Source: Acholoe squamosa (lineage: Eukaryota > Annelida > Polychaeta > Phyllodocida > Polynoidae). From it: a stretch of DNA of 64,000 nucleotides. Below the pieces are notes generated by a model. The model worked only from the letters and a program-made list of their open reading frames with translations. It was not told the DNA's origin and did not search any database. Position 1 is the stretch's first letter, and each line of letters starts with the position of its first letter. Where the stretch lies: assembly GCA_949317995.1 (NCBI GenBank), contig OX439038.1, forward strand, positions 58,038,313 through 58,102,312, given 5' to 3'. The position numbers and the translations under genes are program-made. This document shows, piece after piece, positions 30,574 to 43,803 of this stretch.

Positions 30574-33500
30574 TCAGGACAGTGAGTCCTGTTCTGAATT
30601 AGAAGAGAGATCACTAGGAATTCCGTCCTTGTATATAAATATGGCATCTTCGTCTGTACCATAACTTTTTCGTGCTGTATCGAATCTTTTGACGCTACAG
30701 CAGCACAGTTCTGAAAGGATAAATCTATGAGATGAGGCAAACTAGCGTTTACACATGTACCAGGGTTACGATCATGGTAAATTAGAATATGTGGAAAATA
30801 TGATAAAAATTTTAACAAAGTGTTACTGGTAACAGGAAAATACCCCAACTGGAAAACTGTATTTCATATCAATTGATCATTTATTGGCTCAGGGACCACC
30901 CTGAGTCTATACCACCGGGTAGGTGGTGGCATTGGAAAAAAGTCAGTTATACAATTTTCAATCTCAATTTTCTACAAGAAACAAAGCATGTAAAGTAATA
31001 AATTACCATACATGAGTAGTTCATATATCAGTCTTTAGTTATAGTAAAGAAATAAATTCAAAAATCCATCCATAAGTTCATACAAAATTAAATAAAGAAA
31101 AAAGTCATTTCATAAAAACATCTTCTCCAATCCAGTCCTCCATAGGTTTACCTCCGAGCTGGACTTTTCTCTCTTTGTTTCTATTTGATTTGAAAACAGC
31201 GTCTAAAAGTGAGACGTTTTGGAAGCCTTTCAAAAAACGTGGGAAAAGTTATTAGCTCCACAATGTTCATGATCAGGTAGCCTCTTTGCCTACCCCCTAG
31301 GTATACTCTAAGTACATAAAGAACAATTTTCATTGGCCGACATCATATACTAAGACTAGTAAGAATAGTGTACCTAGAGTAGATCTGTTTGTTAACATTG
31401 CGCATGCGCTGCTCGCTATCTTCTTCATTACATTTTAATATGGTAGGTGGCAGCACTAGCCCTGTTCCCTTTGTGCAAGCACATCGTTCCATGTTTCTCT
31501 TACCTTGTGTGTAGGAGGGGTTCTTGTAATAGATAATTTGTTCAGCATTGTCATAACCCACTACAACAATGTAGTGCCCTACGATACAAAAACAAAAACA
31601 TTGTGTTAATACAGTATTGTTCTGACAATATAAAACATGACCATCGAAATACATTGAATCTGTTATATGGATGTGTCATGTTATGGGTGCATATTGCTAA
31701 GCTTCTAAAGCTCAGTCCCAATGTCGAGTTGCGTCATATATGCAAGGACAATATCTATAGGGCTTTACAGTACTTGTTTGTGTTGTAGGAAAGCCGGGGT
31801 GCCTAATGTAGAAAATGAAGATCGGAGGAGGTTTGATCACAAAAAGTGTCAAGATTCCAGTTAAAAGGCTGGATGTCTGGTTTAGATTTACTAGCCGTAC
31901 TTGTAATTATTTCATGCCCGACATGCCGTGTACGTACCTTGGTATGGAAAGAGGCACTTCATCGCTCCAGAGAAGCACTGATAAAAAAAGACATGGGTTT
32001 CATAATTAATATAAGAAAACTAGCCCAAAAAATGAAATCTATCAAAATCCCTGACGAAGAGTAGATACTCCAACTCGAAGCATGTAGGTTAATGTCAACT
32101 TGTAAGACGAACTTTTGTATTGTCTTTTAGTACCGGTTACCAATCTGGATATTAGGGAATATCTAAATCATCCTCAATCTATCAAAATCTATACACCTGT
32201 GACACATGTTCAATTGAGGTTGAATCTTTGAACTTAAAACCTACCACAAGCCTTTCGTTAAGCGATTTAATTAGTTATTTTCATTATTCTAATTTGTTGC
32301 TGATAATTATTCATGAGTGTGAACATTATGATAAGTAGAAAATAAGAGGACCAGTAATATATGTTCATATTACCCCAGCAGTCACCTTTCGGTCACAACG
32401 TAGACAGTCAAGGCGACTCCAGTCAATGAGGAACACAGCAATATTCCCTGTGCTTAAATGGTGCTTGAGATCGTCTGTACTCACAGTACTATCAAAAAAA
32501 GAAACATATACTTCATGAGATGGTATAAACCGTCACCTATATAATAAGGGAGGGTTTCTTTCCAGAATGATGCTGCGTTTGCATGACAATTGATCTATCA
32601 GAATTAAGGAATGCAAAATTTAAATAAAAAAAAGGAGGGGGTCAGAAATAAATGGCATCGTTATGTATATATTAGTGCGCTTCATCCGAGAGATGTGTTT
32701 GTGTGGTGCTCGTTCCTTCTATGCCAATCAGGTGTCGCTTTGCGATACCCATTTGGTACAAGAGGGGGCAGCACCACACCTCGCGTCCAGCTCCTACTAA
32801 GGAGCCGGATGATCCGCAGAAGAGGACTGGACCTAATCCAGTCGAGACGTGTTATACCTTCTCAATAAAGGCCTACCCGAGCTGGTAGGAAGTTCTGGGG
32901 CTTTGCCCAACCCAAAATACTCGTGTTGTGTTGGTATCTCTAGTGTTAAGCGAGCCAAAGAGCCACCCAACATATAAAGTCGATACGAACCGTTTCTTGG
33001 TCAACAAGCTCGGGAATACCGCTTTGACAGTTGGGCCTTATTACCAGGCAATCCATTTTTCTGTGATTTTGACTTACATTTTTAGACACGTTCATTTACA
33101 TTTTATTGTCACGATACTGGTAAGCTACTCAAAAGACAAATGAGGGGAAAAATGAGATAAAAATAAACTTACCGTTTATTTACATAAATGCCAAGTGACT
33201 GGGGACAGCTAAACAAATCCGTGACTCTGTGTTCATCTCTGGTGAAGTTGGACATGTAGTATGACTGAAACGTATTGCCAGTATGATATTGAAACTGATT
33301 AAAGCCTAAAATAAACCTACCCCAGTACCTCGATTTGATTGAAAACAAGGTTAAAAGAGAGTACATATTTAGTATACATTTACTTGAATGGGCTATACTT
33401 AAGTTAAGGCATGTCCATATCAATGTGATCCTCAGTTGCAATTTCACACGAAAAAGATAATTGTCTTCGCAGTGGAAGACGTTTCCTTGTTTGCACATTT

Positions 33501-34538
33501 GCTCTTGTTGGATGTCATGGTGACTGAACCAAATTATGCATCTCCAACAAACTACTGGCATGTCAAATTCTAAAGTACTCTCATGTGGAAAGCCTTGGAT
33601 TTGCTTTAAATAAATGGTAGGATGAGATAAGGTACAAATACAGGAGCTTCTTTACTTTATTGCTGTATCCCTTGTCAACACCAAGTGTAATTGTCATGTA
33701 GTGGTGAGGGATCTTGTAGTAAGCCATGATGTGAGCAAGGTCTATGGTCCACACACTGAAATACAGCATAATGGTTGTACACTCAGACTATTAATTCTGA
33801 TTCATATATATCTTTTTTCTAATTTGAACTAGAAGCAGTAATCTTAGTTCATTTTCTTTTCCTTTTTCTTAATTATCTACTGAAAAGCAGCTGTAAAAAT
33901 CATATTCCTCTTTCTCTTTTTTTCTGATTATTTAAAGTGAATGATCTGTCTCACCTGGTTCCAAAACCCAACTGGGAACACACCAATCGGAAGTCATCAA
34001 TGTTTACTTTCAAAAACCTGCAACAGAAAATTTATAGTTCTGTACAGGCTGAATAGCATAACGCTGGACACCCTAGAGATATTCATATTGGTTATTCAAT
34101 ATTCTGCCGATACAACTATCGAGTTCGCCCTGCAATATTGAGGACTGAACACCAGATTAAACACTTCTCACAAATGAACACATGTTTCTCATAACAAGCA
34201 GGTAAAATACTGCACATTTAACCATGGGTCTGTTATAGCACAGGCACTCGAACAAGAGCAGGTCTCATTTTAGCACAGGGTAGAAGAGCGCATTTACTGT
34301 AATCTTACATGCTTGTATATCACGAATAATCGCACGTCTTCTATTAGTCTATTAGTCCTGGGATAATCATGGATTGATTTAAGTACACTCAAAGATTTAA
34401 GCACACTCAAAGACACAATACTACAAAATGTTAAACCTACTTGAGGACCATTTGGGTGCATGCGAGTCCGCAGTCCCAGCTGTACTGCTGCTGTACATGT
34501 GGCACGCGGATCAGCACATTGTCTGGTGGTGCAGCGGC
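30574..34538 (-). CDS. GUCD1: GUCD1-like C39-type guanylyl cyclase domain protein (5' exon missing)
   Basis: Eight minus-strand exons chain in phase to 235 aa plus stop: 34441-34538, 33955-34017, 33656-33755, 33173-33264, 32386-32488, 31938-31977, 31504-31578, 30574-30710. Family landmarks in order: QQQYSWDCGLACTQMVLK (papain-like Cys block), SVWTIDLAHIMAYY, TLGVDKGYSN, EHRVTDLF, TVSTDDLKHHLSTGNIAVFL, CFSGAMKCLFPYQ, GHYIVVVGYDNAEQIIYYKN (His block) and the conserved tail SYGTDEDAIFIY. GUCD1 proteins are about 240 aa; the Cys and His positions fit a C39-like fold, and biochemical function in animals is poorly defined. The first exon begins at a CAG acceptor in phase 0 and has no ATG, so a short upstream coding exon was not found. 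The 40-bp exon 6 is unusually small but fits by phase and sequence. Confidence 0.9.
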
Positions 34539-34611
34539 CTGCGCTGAATGTTTTAAAAAAATGGCAAAAAAATCACTTTATTTTTATTTCCTGGTTATAC
34601 TTATACATGTA

Positions 34612-35321
34612 CAGTAAAATTCCGTTATAACAAATTCCTTGGTAAAGGCAAAAAAAAAATCGTTATAAACGAAATTCGTTGTATCCAAACAAAGCATTTT
34701 AACCATCTTTACCATTGACTGAATGCATGCCAATTATCTCCCTAGTTCCTATTTTGAAATAAGGAAAAAATACAGGAATAATTCATATGACCTCTGCTTG
34801 ATAAACTCCTCATTTGAGAGGTGAGTTGCACAATAAACTTTCAATACTTCAATAGACCAGTTAGTGACATGGGACAGAGGGATTTCTTAAAACAAAAGTG
34901 ACATGGGGATGGCTTCACCCCTCCCCCCCCCTCCATCCATACCTTCCAACTACACAGAGGGGACCAGGGAGTGGGTGTGAAGTCCTGACATAGGTTTTGA
35001 CACCTCTCAGATCTTCCCTACAGGCCACAAGGTAGGCGGATTTAGAAGCCCCTTCACACCCCTTGGCACCTCTCAGATCTCCCCTACCCGCATATGGGCA
35101 TTCTGAGAAGCCCCATCACACCCCTGAAGTCATTGTAAGGCTAAGTAAACTACTGTATAAGCCCAAAAAGTTTGTTGTAAACGATTTCAAGCCATGTGAA
35201 CTTCGTTGTAAAGGGACTTTTTTTACTATGGAAATGTATGGAGCTGAATTGGTATACTAGAATTTGTTTGTTATAAACGAGAATTTGTTGTAACAGGATT
35301 CGTTGTACCGGAATTTTACTG
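34612..35321. mobile_element. Pogo/Tigger-like non-autonomous DNA transposon
   Basis: Termini CAGTAAAATTCCGTTATAAC and, inverted at the right, CAGTAAAATTCCGGTACAAC, each flanked by TA (34610-34611 and 35322-35323). The 710-bp interior has no transposase frame. TA target duplications and CAGT...CG-TTATAAC ends are typical of the pogo group of Tc1/mariner. Confidence 0.7.
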
Positions 35322-35323
35322 TA

Positions 35324-36095
35324 GTTGCTTTCTCAGTTCAAGACCGTTTCTTTTTGTCGATAGCGCTAAAGGCAGTTACAGACCATAAGTATAGCTGGAG
35401 CTGAAAAATGGCTTAACGGTAGTATTGATAAAAAAAAACTCGCCCCTTTTCAGCGAAAAAGCCTAGGCACGACTATAGAATAAAAGGGGGATGGAAAAAT
35501 TTTAGACCCCTCGGAGAGGAGGGACGGAAAAATTTTCGACGTGTATGTGCAGAATTTCACCGACCCCCCTGTTGTTAAAAAATGACCACTCCCCTAGTTG
35601 AAACCTTTAGTACATGGTTTAATATACCGGTAGTGAAAAATTATCACTCATTTGCACTTTTCAAAACTATTATTGATATGGGTGATTAAAGTATTCTTTG
35701 CGCCACATCATTACGTGTACCGGTATCTGATTTATCAATAATTCAATTTTTTTTTTTTTTTGCGAGGCTAAATTTAGCCTCATTTTAGCGGAAAAAAAGA
35801 CCTGTACGCTACTATACTAGTCTAGATGAAAGAGATTCATGAAAAGTTTCCATGCCTTTGCAGGCTCTGGCAGGGCAGGCTCGACCAGCTCGACCCATCC
35901 AGCCTGAGATACTACCATAACTTCAGATTTGCGCCAGGTTGGTGGTACAAATTTGTGTATTGTACACTATACAGCCAGGACAAGACCCAATGCACAACCG
36001 CCTTCAAACAGATTCTTATCTAGATCAAAGGGGACAATTAAATAATAGGCCTTTTAAAACTAGAATAAGAATACACATCCAGTGAAATGTAAAGG
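35324..36095. other. Intergenic, decayed repeat remnant
   Basis: Contains the decayed relative (about 35500-35600) of the repeat pair at 2690 and 5034. A plus-strand open frame at 35826-36023 (starts MKEIHEKFPC, includes RYYHNFRFAPGWWYKF) is Trp/Tyr-rich but matches nothing I recognise; its low base quality as a gene (no splice context, no motif) keeps it uncalled. The 5' exon of GUCD1 may also lie here. Confidence 0.4.
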
Positions 36096-36138
36096 CCCGG
36101 GGTGGGGGGTGGGGGAATTCCCTATATGTTCTATAGTA

Positions 36139-36650
36139 ACCATGTGCGTACACAGCCCTTGACCATATATATACCCCTTTTAGCGGGGCAAAAATGCACA
36201 AAAACATAACCCTTTTGATGGGAAATTGCTTGGAAAAGTACCCCTTTCCCTGCAGTTAGAGAACCCCTCAATTTTGGGCCCTATCAGAGGGATGTTTTGA
36301 TAAAATGTACCTGTTCATATTTCATTATTTTTCCCAAAAAAAGCTACCCCAGCCCCCTTTCCCAACCATATTTTGAAATTTTCCTAAAACAGACCCCCCT
36401 TTCCCTGCCATATTCTGACATTTTCCTGGAAAAAAAACAGGACCTCTTTTGACAAATTGCTTGACCCTTTGATATTAAGCCCTAACTTTGGTTCTAGTCG
36501 GAATATTTTGAAAATTCTTTCGCCATTGGAAAGCCCTTTAAAAGGGTACCCCTTTTACCCAAATTGGCCGTTAAAGGGCCACTTATAACAGTTCTGTCTA
36601 TGGGGCCCAAAAAGGACTCCCTTTCCTGCTAGTTTGTGTACGCACATGGT
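36139..36650. mobile_element. Foldback repeat with ACCATGTGCGTACACA arms
   Basis: A perfect 16-bp inverted pair, ACCATGTGCGTACACA at 36139-36154 and its reverse complement at 36635-36650. The interior is made of repeated 'acccctttccctgcca tattttgaaattttcc'-type phrases. The outer G/C-rich flank (36096-36118) may be part of the element. Confidence 0.5.
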
Positions 36651-39600
36651 AGGCACTTACCTATCCCCAGTGCATGGTTCTGCTGCAGTGGAGGTGTGAA
36701 ACTGTGATAAAGCTGAAACTGGGGAGTGGTAAACTCTCCTTTTTTTGCAAGCTCATTGTGTAGCTATTTATTGGAGGATCTTAACAAACATGGGCTCATT
36801 TTAAAGGTATTGATTAGGGGTTTAATAAGAATCTATTTGAGAAATAATTGATTCAGATAAACATCCCATTCTCCCCAAGTGAAGTTATCCCATAACTTTG
36901 AAATCATCTTTTTGTATAAAGGCCAAATCTCACATAAAAGAGAATAGTTCCCACACTTTCTACAGAAAAAAATGGTTTAGAAACTGTCTAGGTTTTTTCA
37001 TTTTATAGGGGAACAGGATGTTTTCCAGACCCCAACAAAATTTTAGCGTGCCATTCGCTATCAACCTTCCACCAGCTTCTCCATGTTAGGTCCTTGTCTG
37101 TTTGCTAGAATCCAATCCTATGTATATCATTTATATAGCAATGGATAGAGCTGATAAAAATAAGTGGATTTCCTTTTTAAATGAAGTCTTTACATCAATT
37201 TAAAGGGAAATTCTGACCGATTAAACATCTCATATCAACTCCATAATTTTGCGCCAATTCTGTGAGATCGCTAAACCGCAGATGATATTAGGTCAAGATA
37301 AAATCCCTTTAAATTGTTAAATTTTGATATGATACATTGATTTTCAACCTTTTATGGGTAACTCTTCCATACATGAAAAGAAAATAGTCCAAAATAATGA
37401 TTTACGAGATGTAGCCACTCCTGTATCAGATATGCTTGATCACAAATCTGGGCCCTATTTAAACTCCTTACAGTGGCAGAATGTTGGGTTCGATTTGGGG
37501 TCTTTGATCATTCATAACTTCCCTTATACTTGGCATAAAGACTTCATTTAAAGAGCAAATCCATTTCTTTTGATGAGATCTATGATCCATGGCTTAAAAG
37601 ATAAATTGCATGGGACAAAGTCTTGAAAACTAGGCAAGTGCCTACACATGGTATCCAAAAATCCATGAGTGCCCTAGCCACTATAAGCAGCTCTCCCGGG
37701 CAGCTCTGTCTTCCGAACAGATACTCAGACTCTCAGTCACTCAGTGTACCCCCCCCCCCCCGGGTGTAAAGGTGATCCCAGACTGCTGGCTGAGCCTGAG
37801 GCTACTATCCGAGGGGGGCGCAGTCGGGGGAAAACAATTTTTTTCAGGTGTCCACACGAAAAGTCGGAAAACTCACCTTCCACCCGCGGCCCCCTGTAAG
37901 TGTAAGGTTGTTGATAAATAATGATCACTGGGCTGAGGAGGAATGGAGGAATTACTCAAGTTACTGAGCGATAATAGGGGACCTTAGGTAATAAACAAAG
38001 TTTACCCATGTTTTCTTCAGTTGATCGTTTAGAATTATACAGGAACTATATCTCCTCCACTTGATGAATTCATTATACCATTAGATCCACTTTAAAGTAT
38101 CCTATTCAGTAGAACACTGATGGAAAACATGGTAAGAAAAAAAGTGTTTTGCTGGTCCCAAAGCGATCGTGATCGATGACACGGGAACCAGTGAAAGAAG
38201 TTTTCACAGAAGGAGGTACGAAAAGATTTCGATGTTTACACCGGAAGCACGCTGACAAGAGGCAAGTTAAGAGTTAAATTGATTAAATCACACATTTCGG
38301 GCATAAAGATGGTGAAAACCACAAATCATGTGCATACTTTCGATAAGAACAGTTATCTTCACACCCATGTTATGGGTACGCTTGCTCTAGACCCGCCGTC
38401 ACCCGGTCTTTTCACTTTAAAAAGCTCCACACTACACTCACTGGGGGCTGTGTACAAATGTAGGCACTTTGATAAAGCCACTGTGGAGGGTGAGAAAAGC
38501 TGGCACACTGGGTTGACATTTTCTGGGAGTGGGAGTGCAGCCGATAATCATGACCTTGCCGATATCGCCGATTTAGGGTTCTATTAGGGTATTTTTCTTG
38601 TATTTAAATAGTTATCTTTATAGTTTAGATATCAAGGTACCCACCAGCGAAATCGGGGAGGAAAAATTCCAATTATTAAACATTTTACAGTACATTGAAT
38701 ATGAAGGTTATATTGGAGCTTTAAAAAACATATCAACCACTAGAGACACCAGAAAACTAACACCAGACACAGATTTAGGGTATAGTACTCTGCCAGAATA
38801 TGAATTTTCATGTTTCTATCACTTTGCCCACTGATACATTTTAGAGGACCAAAAAATGAAACATTTGGGAAGTGTTGGCTATTCATATCACTGCTATAGT
38901 GACAGCCAAGCAGGTGGCCACTGGCAGTGGACCACTGAGTGGTCAGTGCATGGCTGCACTCAGTGACTCACATCACAAAAACTGACACCTATTTCTACCA
39001 CTTCTATAGTGCTACTTGCTGCAATATTTCGGACACTATTTGTCTTGTATCTCTGGTTCTACACAAGATAGAAAGACTATTCCAAAAGAATTGAAAAATT
39101 CACAATGAGCTCAATCGAATGTGACCAATATTTTTTTTTTGCAAACAGTTTAAATTTTTTGTTGAAGTGCCTAACAAATGACGTCATGCATTTTTGGACC
39201 ATTTTTGACCCCCCCCTCCCCCCTTGTCATGTTTCTTCATACAACACTTGACCCCCCCTTGGCATGACGTCATGCAGAGAGATACCCCCCCCCCCAAGGT
39301 GCATGAATAGTGAAGGTCTATAGGCTATAAACAAATTAAAATGGTTGAAAGGGACATATAGTGGGTATGAATTGGCAATAAAGGATAACATACATGCAAA
39401 GTGAAAAAAGAACTAGCTTTGATCAACAAATGAACAGGGAAATGTGCCAAACACTGTCAGCTTATATAATGTATGGGTCCCTATATGCAGGATATACCAT
39501 TTCCATGCCTTATAGTTATACACGGAGTACTATGTTAGTGATCATACACAAGTATTTCCTGTCAAAAAAGGGCTTAAAAACTGTCTAGATCAGTAGTCCA

Positions 39601-40476
39601 ATACATTTAATAGTCTGCCTTCTTTACAGTAAAAGTTGTACACTTGTCAGCGAAGAGAAAATCGAGAACAGTTATTATTAAGGATCATATAGTTCAAGAG
39701 CTTGAATGTATTGATATATTGAATGTATTGATTTAATCTGTAACTTGAACCATATACAAGTGTACTAGAAATAGGTTTCAGGCAGAACACTCTGAATTTA
39801 GTGAGTGGCCTAATAGAAAAAAAAACTCAGAAAGCATCACAAATTCTCAGGAGACCATCGATTGCAATCATAGTTCCAATTTGTGATCTTACAAAGCAAT
39901 CGAGTCACCTCAGCATTTTACTTAAGGTCAGGTTACAGACAGGGAGAGGGAGGATTACAGAACTATGATCTTGTTATATCAAAGAGATTCTTATCCTAAT
40001 CCCTTAATTAGGGGTGATTAGTGGATGTTTATTCTGCACTCTGTCTATCTCAGTCTCCTTTCACACTCTCCCCAACATGTTCAGATAACCTATCAGTGAT
40101 AACATCTGCTGGGAGAGTGTGCTCACTCATGCACATCCACCAGTTTCCAACAAGTTGGCCATGGCTTCCACCTGCCCCTTATGTAGTGGGAGAGTAGCGG
40201 GAGCGGAATTCAGGGGTAGGTTTCCAGCCTAAGTCATGAGTAGGGATGGCAGTACTCGCCAGGTGGCATGACCAACACTCTGCCTGCTGAGGCAGCCATT
40301 CCTGCCCGAATTTTGTATCTTGGTAATATCAACTTTGCCCTCACCCTGGAGGAGAACCAACAATGATATTTATATGATTCCAAATGCTATATTGTCATTA
40401 TTGATTGCCTACTTCACCTCTAGTTTTAGTATCAGGCTATAATTTTAGTAAAAATGAATTGATCTATCAATGATAT

Positions 40477-40481
<5 letters not shown>

Positions 40482-40542
<61 letters not shown>
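40482..40542. repeat. (AT)n microsatellite, about 60 bp
   Basis: Uninterrupted alternating A and T over roughly 30 units. Confidence 0.95.
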
Positions 40543-40547
<5 letters not shown>

Positions 40548-42284
40548 GTTCAAAGTTAGGTTATGCTGAAAAACTGACAAAGTTGCTGTTACTCTCTAGC
40601 CACTATATTGTAGGTGATGGAAAGTCATTATTTTTCTATGTAAATCAGTCTTATGTTCATTAATTTGTGCATGGCAGTGTTTGTGGGAAAGTAAGGTCTA
40701 GAGCAAGGTTGACCCTGAAATTTTGGCTATGTCCACTTTCCTGGTCTTCAAAATTAGGAAAATGTCACAGAATATCTAAAATGAATCAATGATGTGATAA
40801 CATAATATTTTTCCTACAAGGAAAAACTAACAGCATCAAAATCCATTGACAATTCAATGACTTATGACCATTTATATTGAAGATGCCAAGTGTGCTTTTT
40901 TATCATTTTCTGTGAAAACTCCCTCTGACAGCCTGTACACAATCGCCTCTTGTACAAAAACTACTAACATTAGGAAGATAAATCTACCTGATTCATAGAG
41001 GGAAAATGTTGGGCTTTGTTATGACAGATGATAGATAGCTCTGTGATGACATTTTCAATTTCTTAGATTCTTGCCAAAACCCTATGCTCGGGCAGATTCA
41101 GGGCAATTCTCAGTGAAAAGCCTGTTCCATACAGCATCTCAACATGATGGATTTTGCTATCAAACCCATATCAAACTCTAATAAAAACACACTTTTCGCA
41201 CTTCTTTTGTTTTTTGAATTTTTTGAAAAAGAATTTTTAACCCCCTGCCATGCCTATCATGAGTCTGAGTCAGTCATTGACCAGGCTCGCTAACCCAGCC
41301 TGATGTACGTTCCCACTGGTATCAATAGCCGCTGGCCGAGGTTGGTCACTGACAGGTCTTTTAATAGGCTATCCTGTAGGGAAACGGACAGTTCGACAGA
41401 TTGCTGATTCGACAGGACGATTTGACAGGACAATTGGATAGCAATTGAAATGACTATTGGACAGATTTTTGGGACTATTTGACAGGTTGGACTTAACATA
41501 AATATCATTTAGAAATAATTATTTAACATTCAAAAAACGGATTTTTGGCATTCTACGCCTAGTCTACGGCGTAGGGACAGTAGGCCCATCATTGCCGGTA
41601 TGGTTGTTGTTCTTTCAATTTCTATAAGAAGAGAGGGATATTAACGCAGTGACTCTAGGTCTACTAGTCAGACTAGTTGACTAATGTATGGTTCAGAGTC
41701 GCCACGCTGTACAGGATAGGGAGGCCCCACAATTGATTTTTGAGGCTTCTCTGTTGACAGTGTTGTGGGCTATTTCTGCACAATATGCTAATATAATAAC
41801 AGCAGTGTGTGCACTTTATTATCAGTGAAGGAATTTTCATAATATATGTGACCCATCAAGCAAGAACACCCCTCCGCGGCAGATTTTTAAGTCGCCATTT
41901 GGCCACCAGTGGCCATTGGAGGACAAAATTACTCTAAAATCATAATAAAAATACATTAAGCTAGTCTTTGATACAGAATGGTCTCATTTGAAATGCACCA
42001 TTTTCAGTAGAAATGGCCCATATTTGGATGGTAAAATGAACATTTTTCATGAGAAATCAACCTATATGCCAGTTCCTGGTTGCCATGGCAACCATCCCAA
42101 TAATCAAAATTTGCAGATTTTTATGTCGAGTTTCGGGGATACTCACCAAAAACTCAGAACTAAAAACAGAAATAGAAAATTCCTTCTAGATCTAAATCTA
42201 CGATAAAGATCACCATATTATTATGTATTTTCTATGAAAAAGGCTGATTTATTGTGTTTTCAGACATTATTATGGTTTATAATG

Positions 42285-42579
42285 TACCGTAATCTCCCGC
42301 GTATAAGGCGCGTCTTATACGAGAGGTTTTAGTTCTTTCTGGATCCACAAGGGGGAGATCAAGACCTTCATTTTGATATCTTACACTCCCATATAACCTT
42401 ATCAGCTGAATATGGGGTCCAGGGGGGTCTGGGGGGTCCATGCAACACATAGGTTTTTGAATTTTCAAAATCCATTCAGTAGAACAAAAGTTATGAGTCT
42501 TTTATTTTTCTGGTCAAATCTCTAAACTCTGGGTGCGCCTTATACGCGGGCTGCGCCTTATACGCGGGAGATTACGGTA
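42285..42579. mobile_element. CGTATAAG-family MITE with a different interior
   Basis: Both ends match the family (TACCGTAATCTCCCGCGTAT; GCGGGAGATTACGGTA) and the right subterminal 'gcgccttatacgcgggctg' is shared, but the middle 200 bp (with 'ggggtccaggggggtctgg') is unlike the other copies. The ends may have mobilised foreign sequence. Confidence 0.75.
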
Positions 42580-43803
42580 TTTAGAGCTTAATCATCAATT
42601 TGAGATATGAATAACAACCTATGTTCAAGGAGGGGTTCTGACATAACTACTAGGAATATTTAACCCAATGATATCTCATTTTAAAGATCTTGAGATGAAC
42701 TTTGATAATGAATTTCCCTTTAGAGGGGTGGTTTTGCTTGCCTGGTCACATATATCAGACTTTTGATTTCAATGCAAATTAGACATTTTTGATCATTTGG
42801 AGCCCAATGGCAGATTAGCATTGTATAAAACTAAGATTCAGCAAAACATTGCTGTATGCTTTGTTGTAGAATTGTTTGGTCTGAAACTGCTATGTACATT
42901 TAGTACTGATTTAAACTGAGGGGTTTATGGTGAATTTGGGTCATATTTTCTATATCTGAAGAGGATATTCACTGTTTAAAACCTCTATAAATCTCTATGG
43001 AGAGTCCAATGCTAAGCTATGTGTATATTCAGTCTACAGAGGGGAGGGGGTAACCGGATTGGGGGTGGGGGAGGGGGTTCTACCTCTTTGATTACATGTA
43101 CCCTCCCCCTGCCTACCACTTCCGGGCCACCTGTGCTGCATGGTCATGGGTCATTGACCATACAGACCTCTACCATTGAATGGTATACATGCATTGGTCA
43201 TTCTAGGGCTTCTGTGGTGCCTGTTGACAGGCCATAGGCAAAACATCTCTACCATTGATTGCTTTTATGCACTATGTCGACAGGTCCTTCTGGAGTGTCT
43301 CTATTGCATGGTGACAGGTCCAGCTTCATGTCATGATGCACAAATGCAGTGCTATAGTCATTTTAGCAGGGCTGCACTCATACATCACGATGGCCCTATT
43401 GGTTGCAAATGTCTCTAGTTTCATATGCCTTTGTTGCCAAAGCAGTGCTGTAGTCCACTCACCAGGACTGCACCCATGCATCACCCCCACCCTATACGGA
43501 CATAAACCCCCAGGTAGAAAATGCAGGTAGATCGTCGCGATGGCGTAACTATACCTCTTTCCTGGCAATAAAAACCTTTTAAAACTTGAAACTTCACTTG
43601 GACTTAGCAGGATTTATCATTAGCCAATGAGATAATCCCAACTATTCACTGCGGCCCTCTCGGGGGCCAACTGGTACCCATCTGATAGGTCTTATCAGTA
43701 GAACTCGCTGGTAACAAGCTCCAGTAACGGCCGCGCTCATGCGACAACCTGCTACCTCGGAATATGCATGTTGTGTATCTGAATATGACATGATTACCAA
43801 CTA

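Larger units (their letters stand above)
36651..43803. other. Gene-poor repeat-bearing region
   Basis: About 7 kb without a supported gene. Plus-strand frames at 37354-37551, 38279-38587 and 38598-38834 were examined. They lack motifs, splice partners or family signatures; the pair at 38.3-38.8 kb is close together and could be an unrecognised retroelement remnant. The C-rich tract at 37749-37761 and the (AT)n tract near 40.5 kb are low complexity. A MITE lies at 42285-42579. Confidence 0.45.

Noticed and set aside
32611..32940. Possible LTR fragment with AATAAAGG near 32866
   Set aside because: No paired TG/CA ends, inverted termini or target duplication were found, so it was left uncalled.
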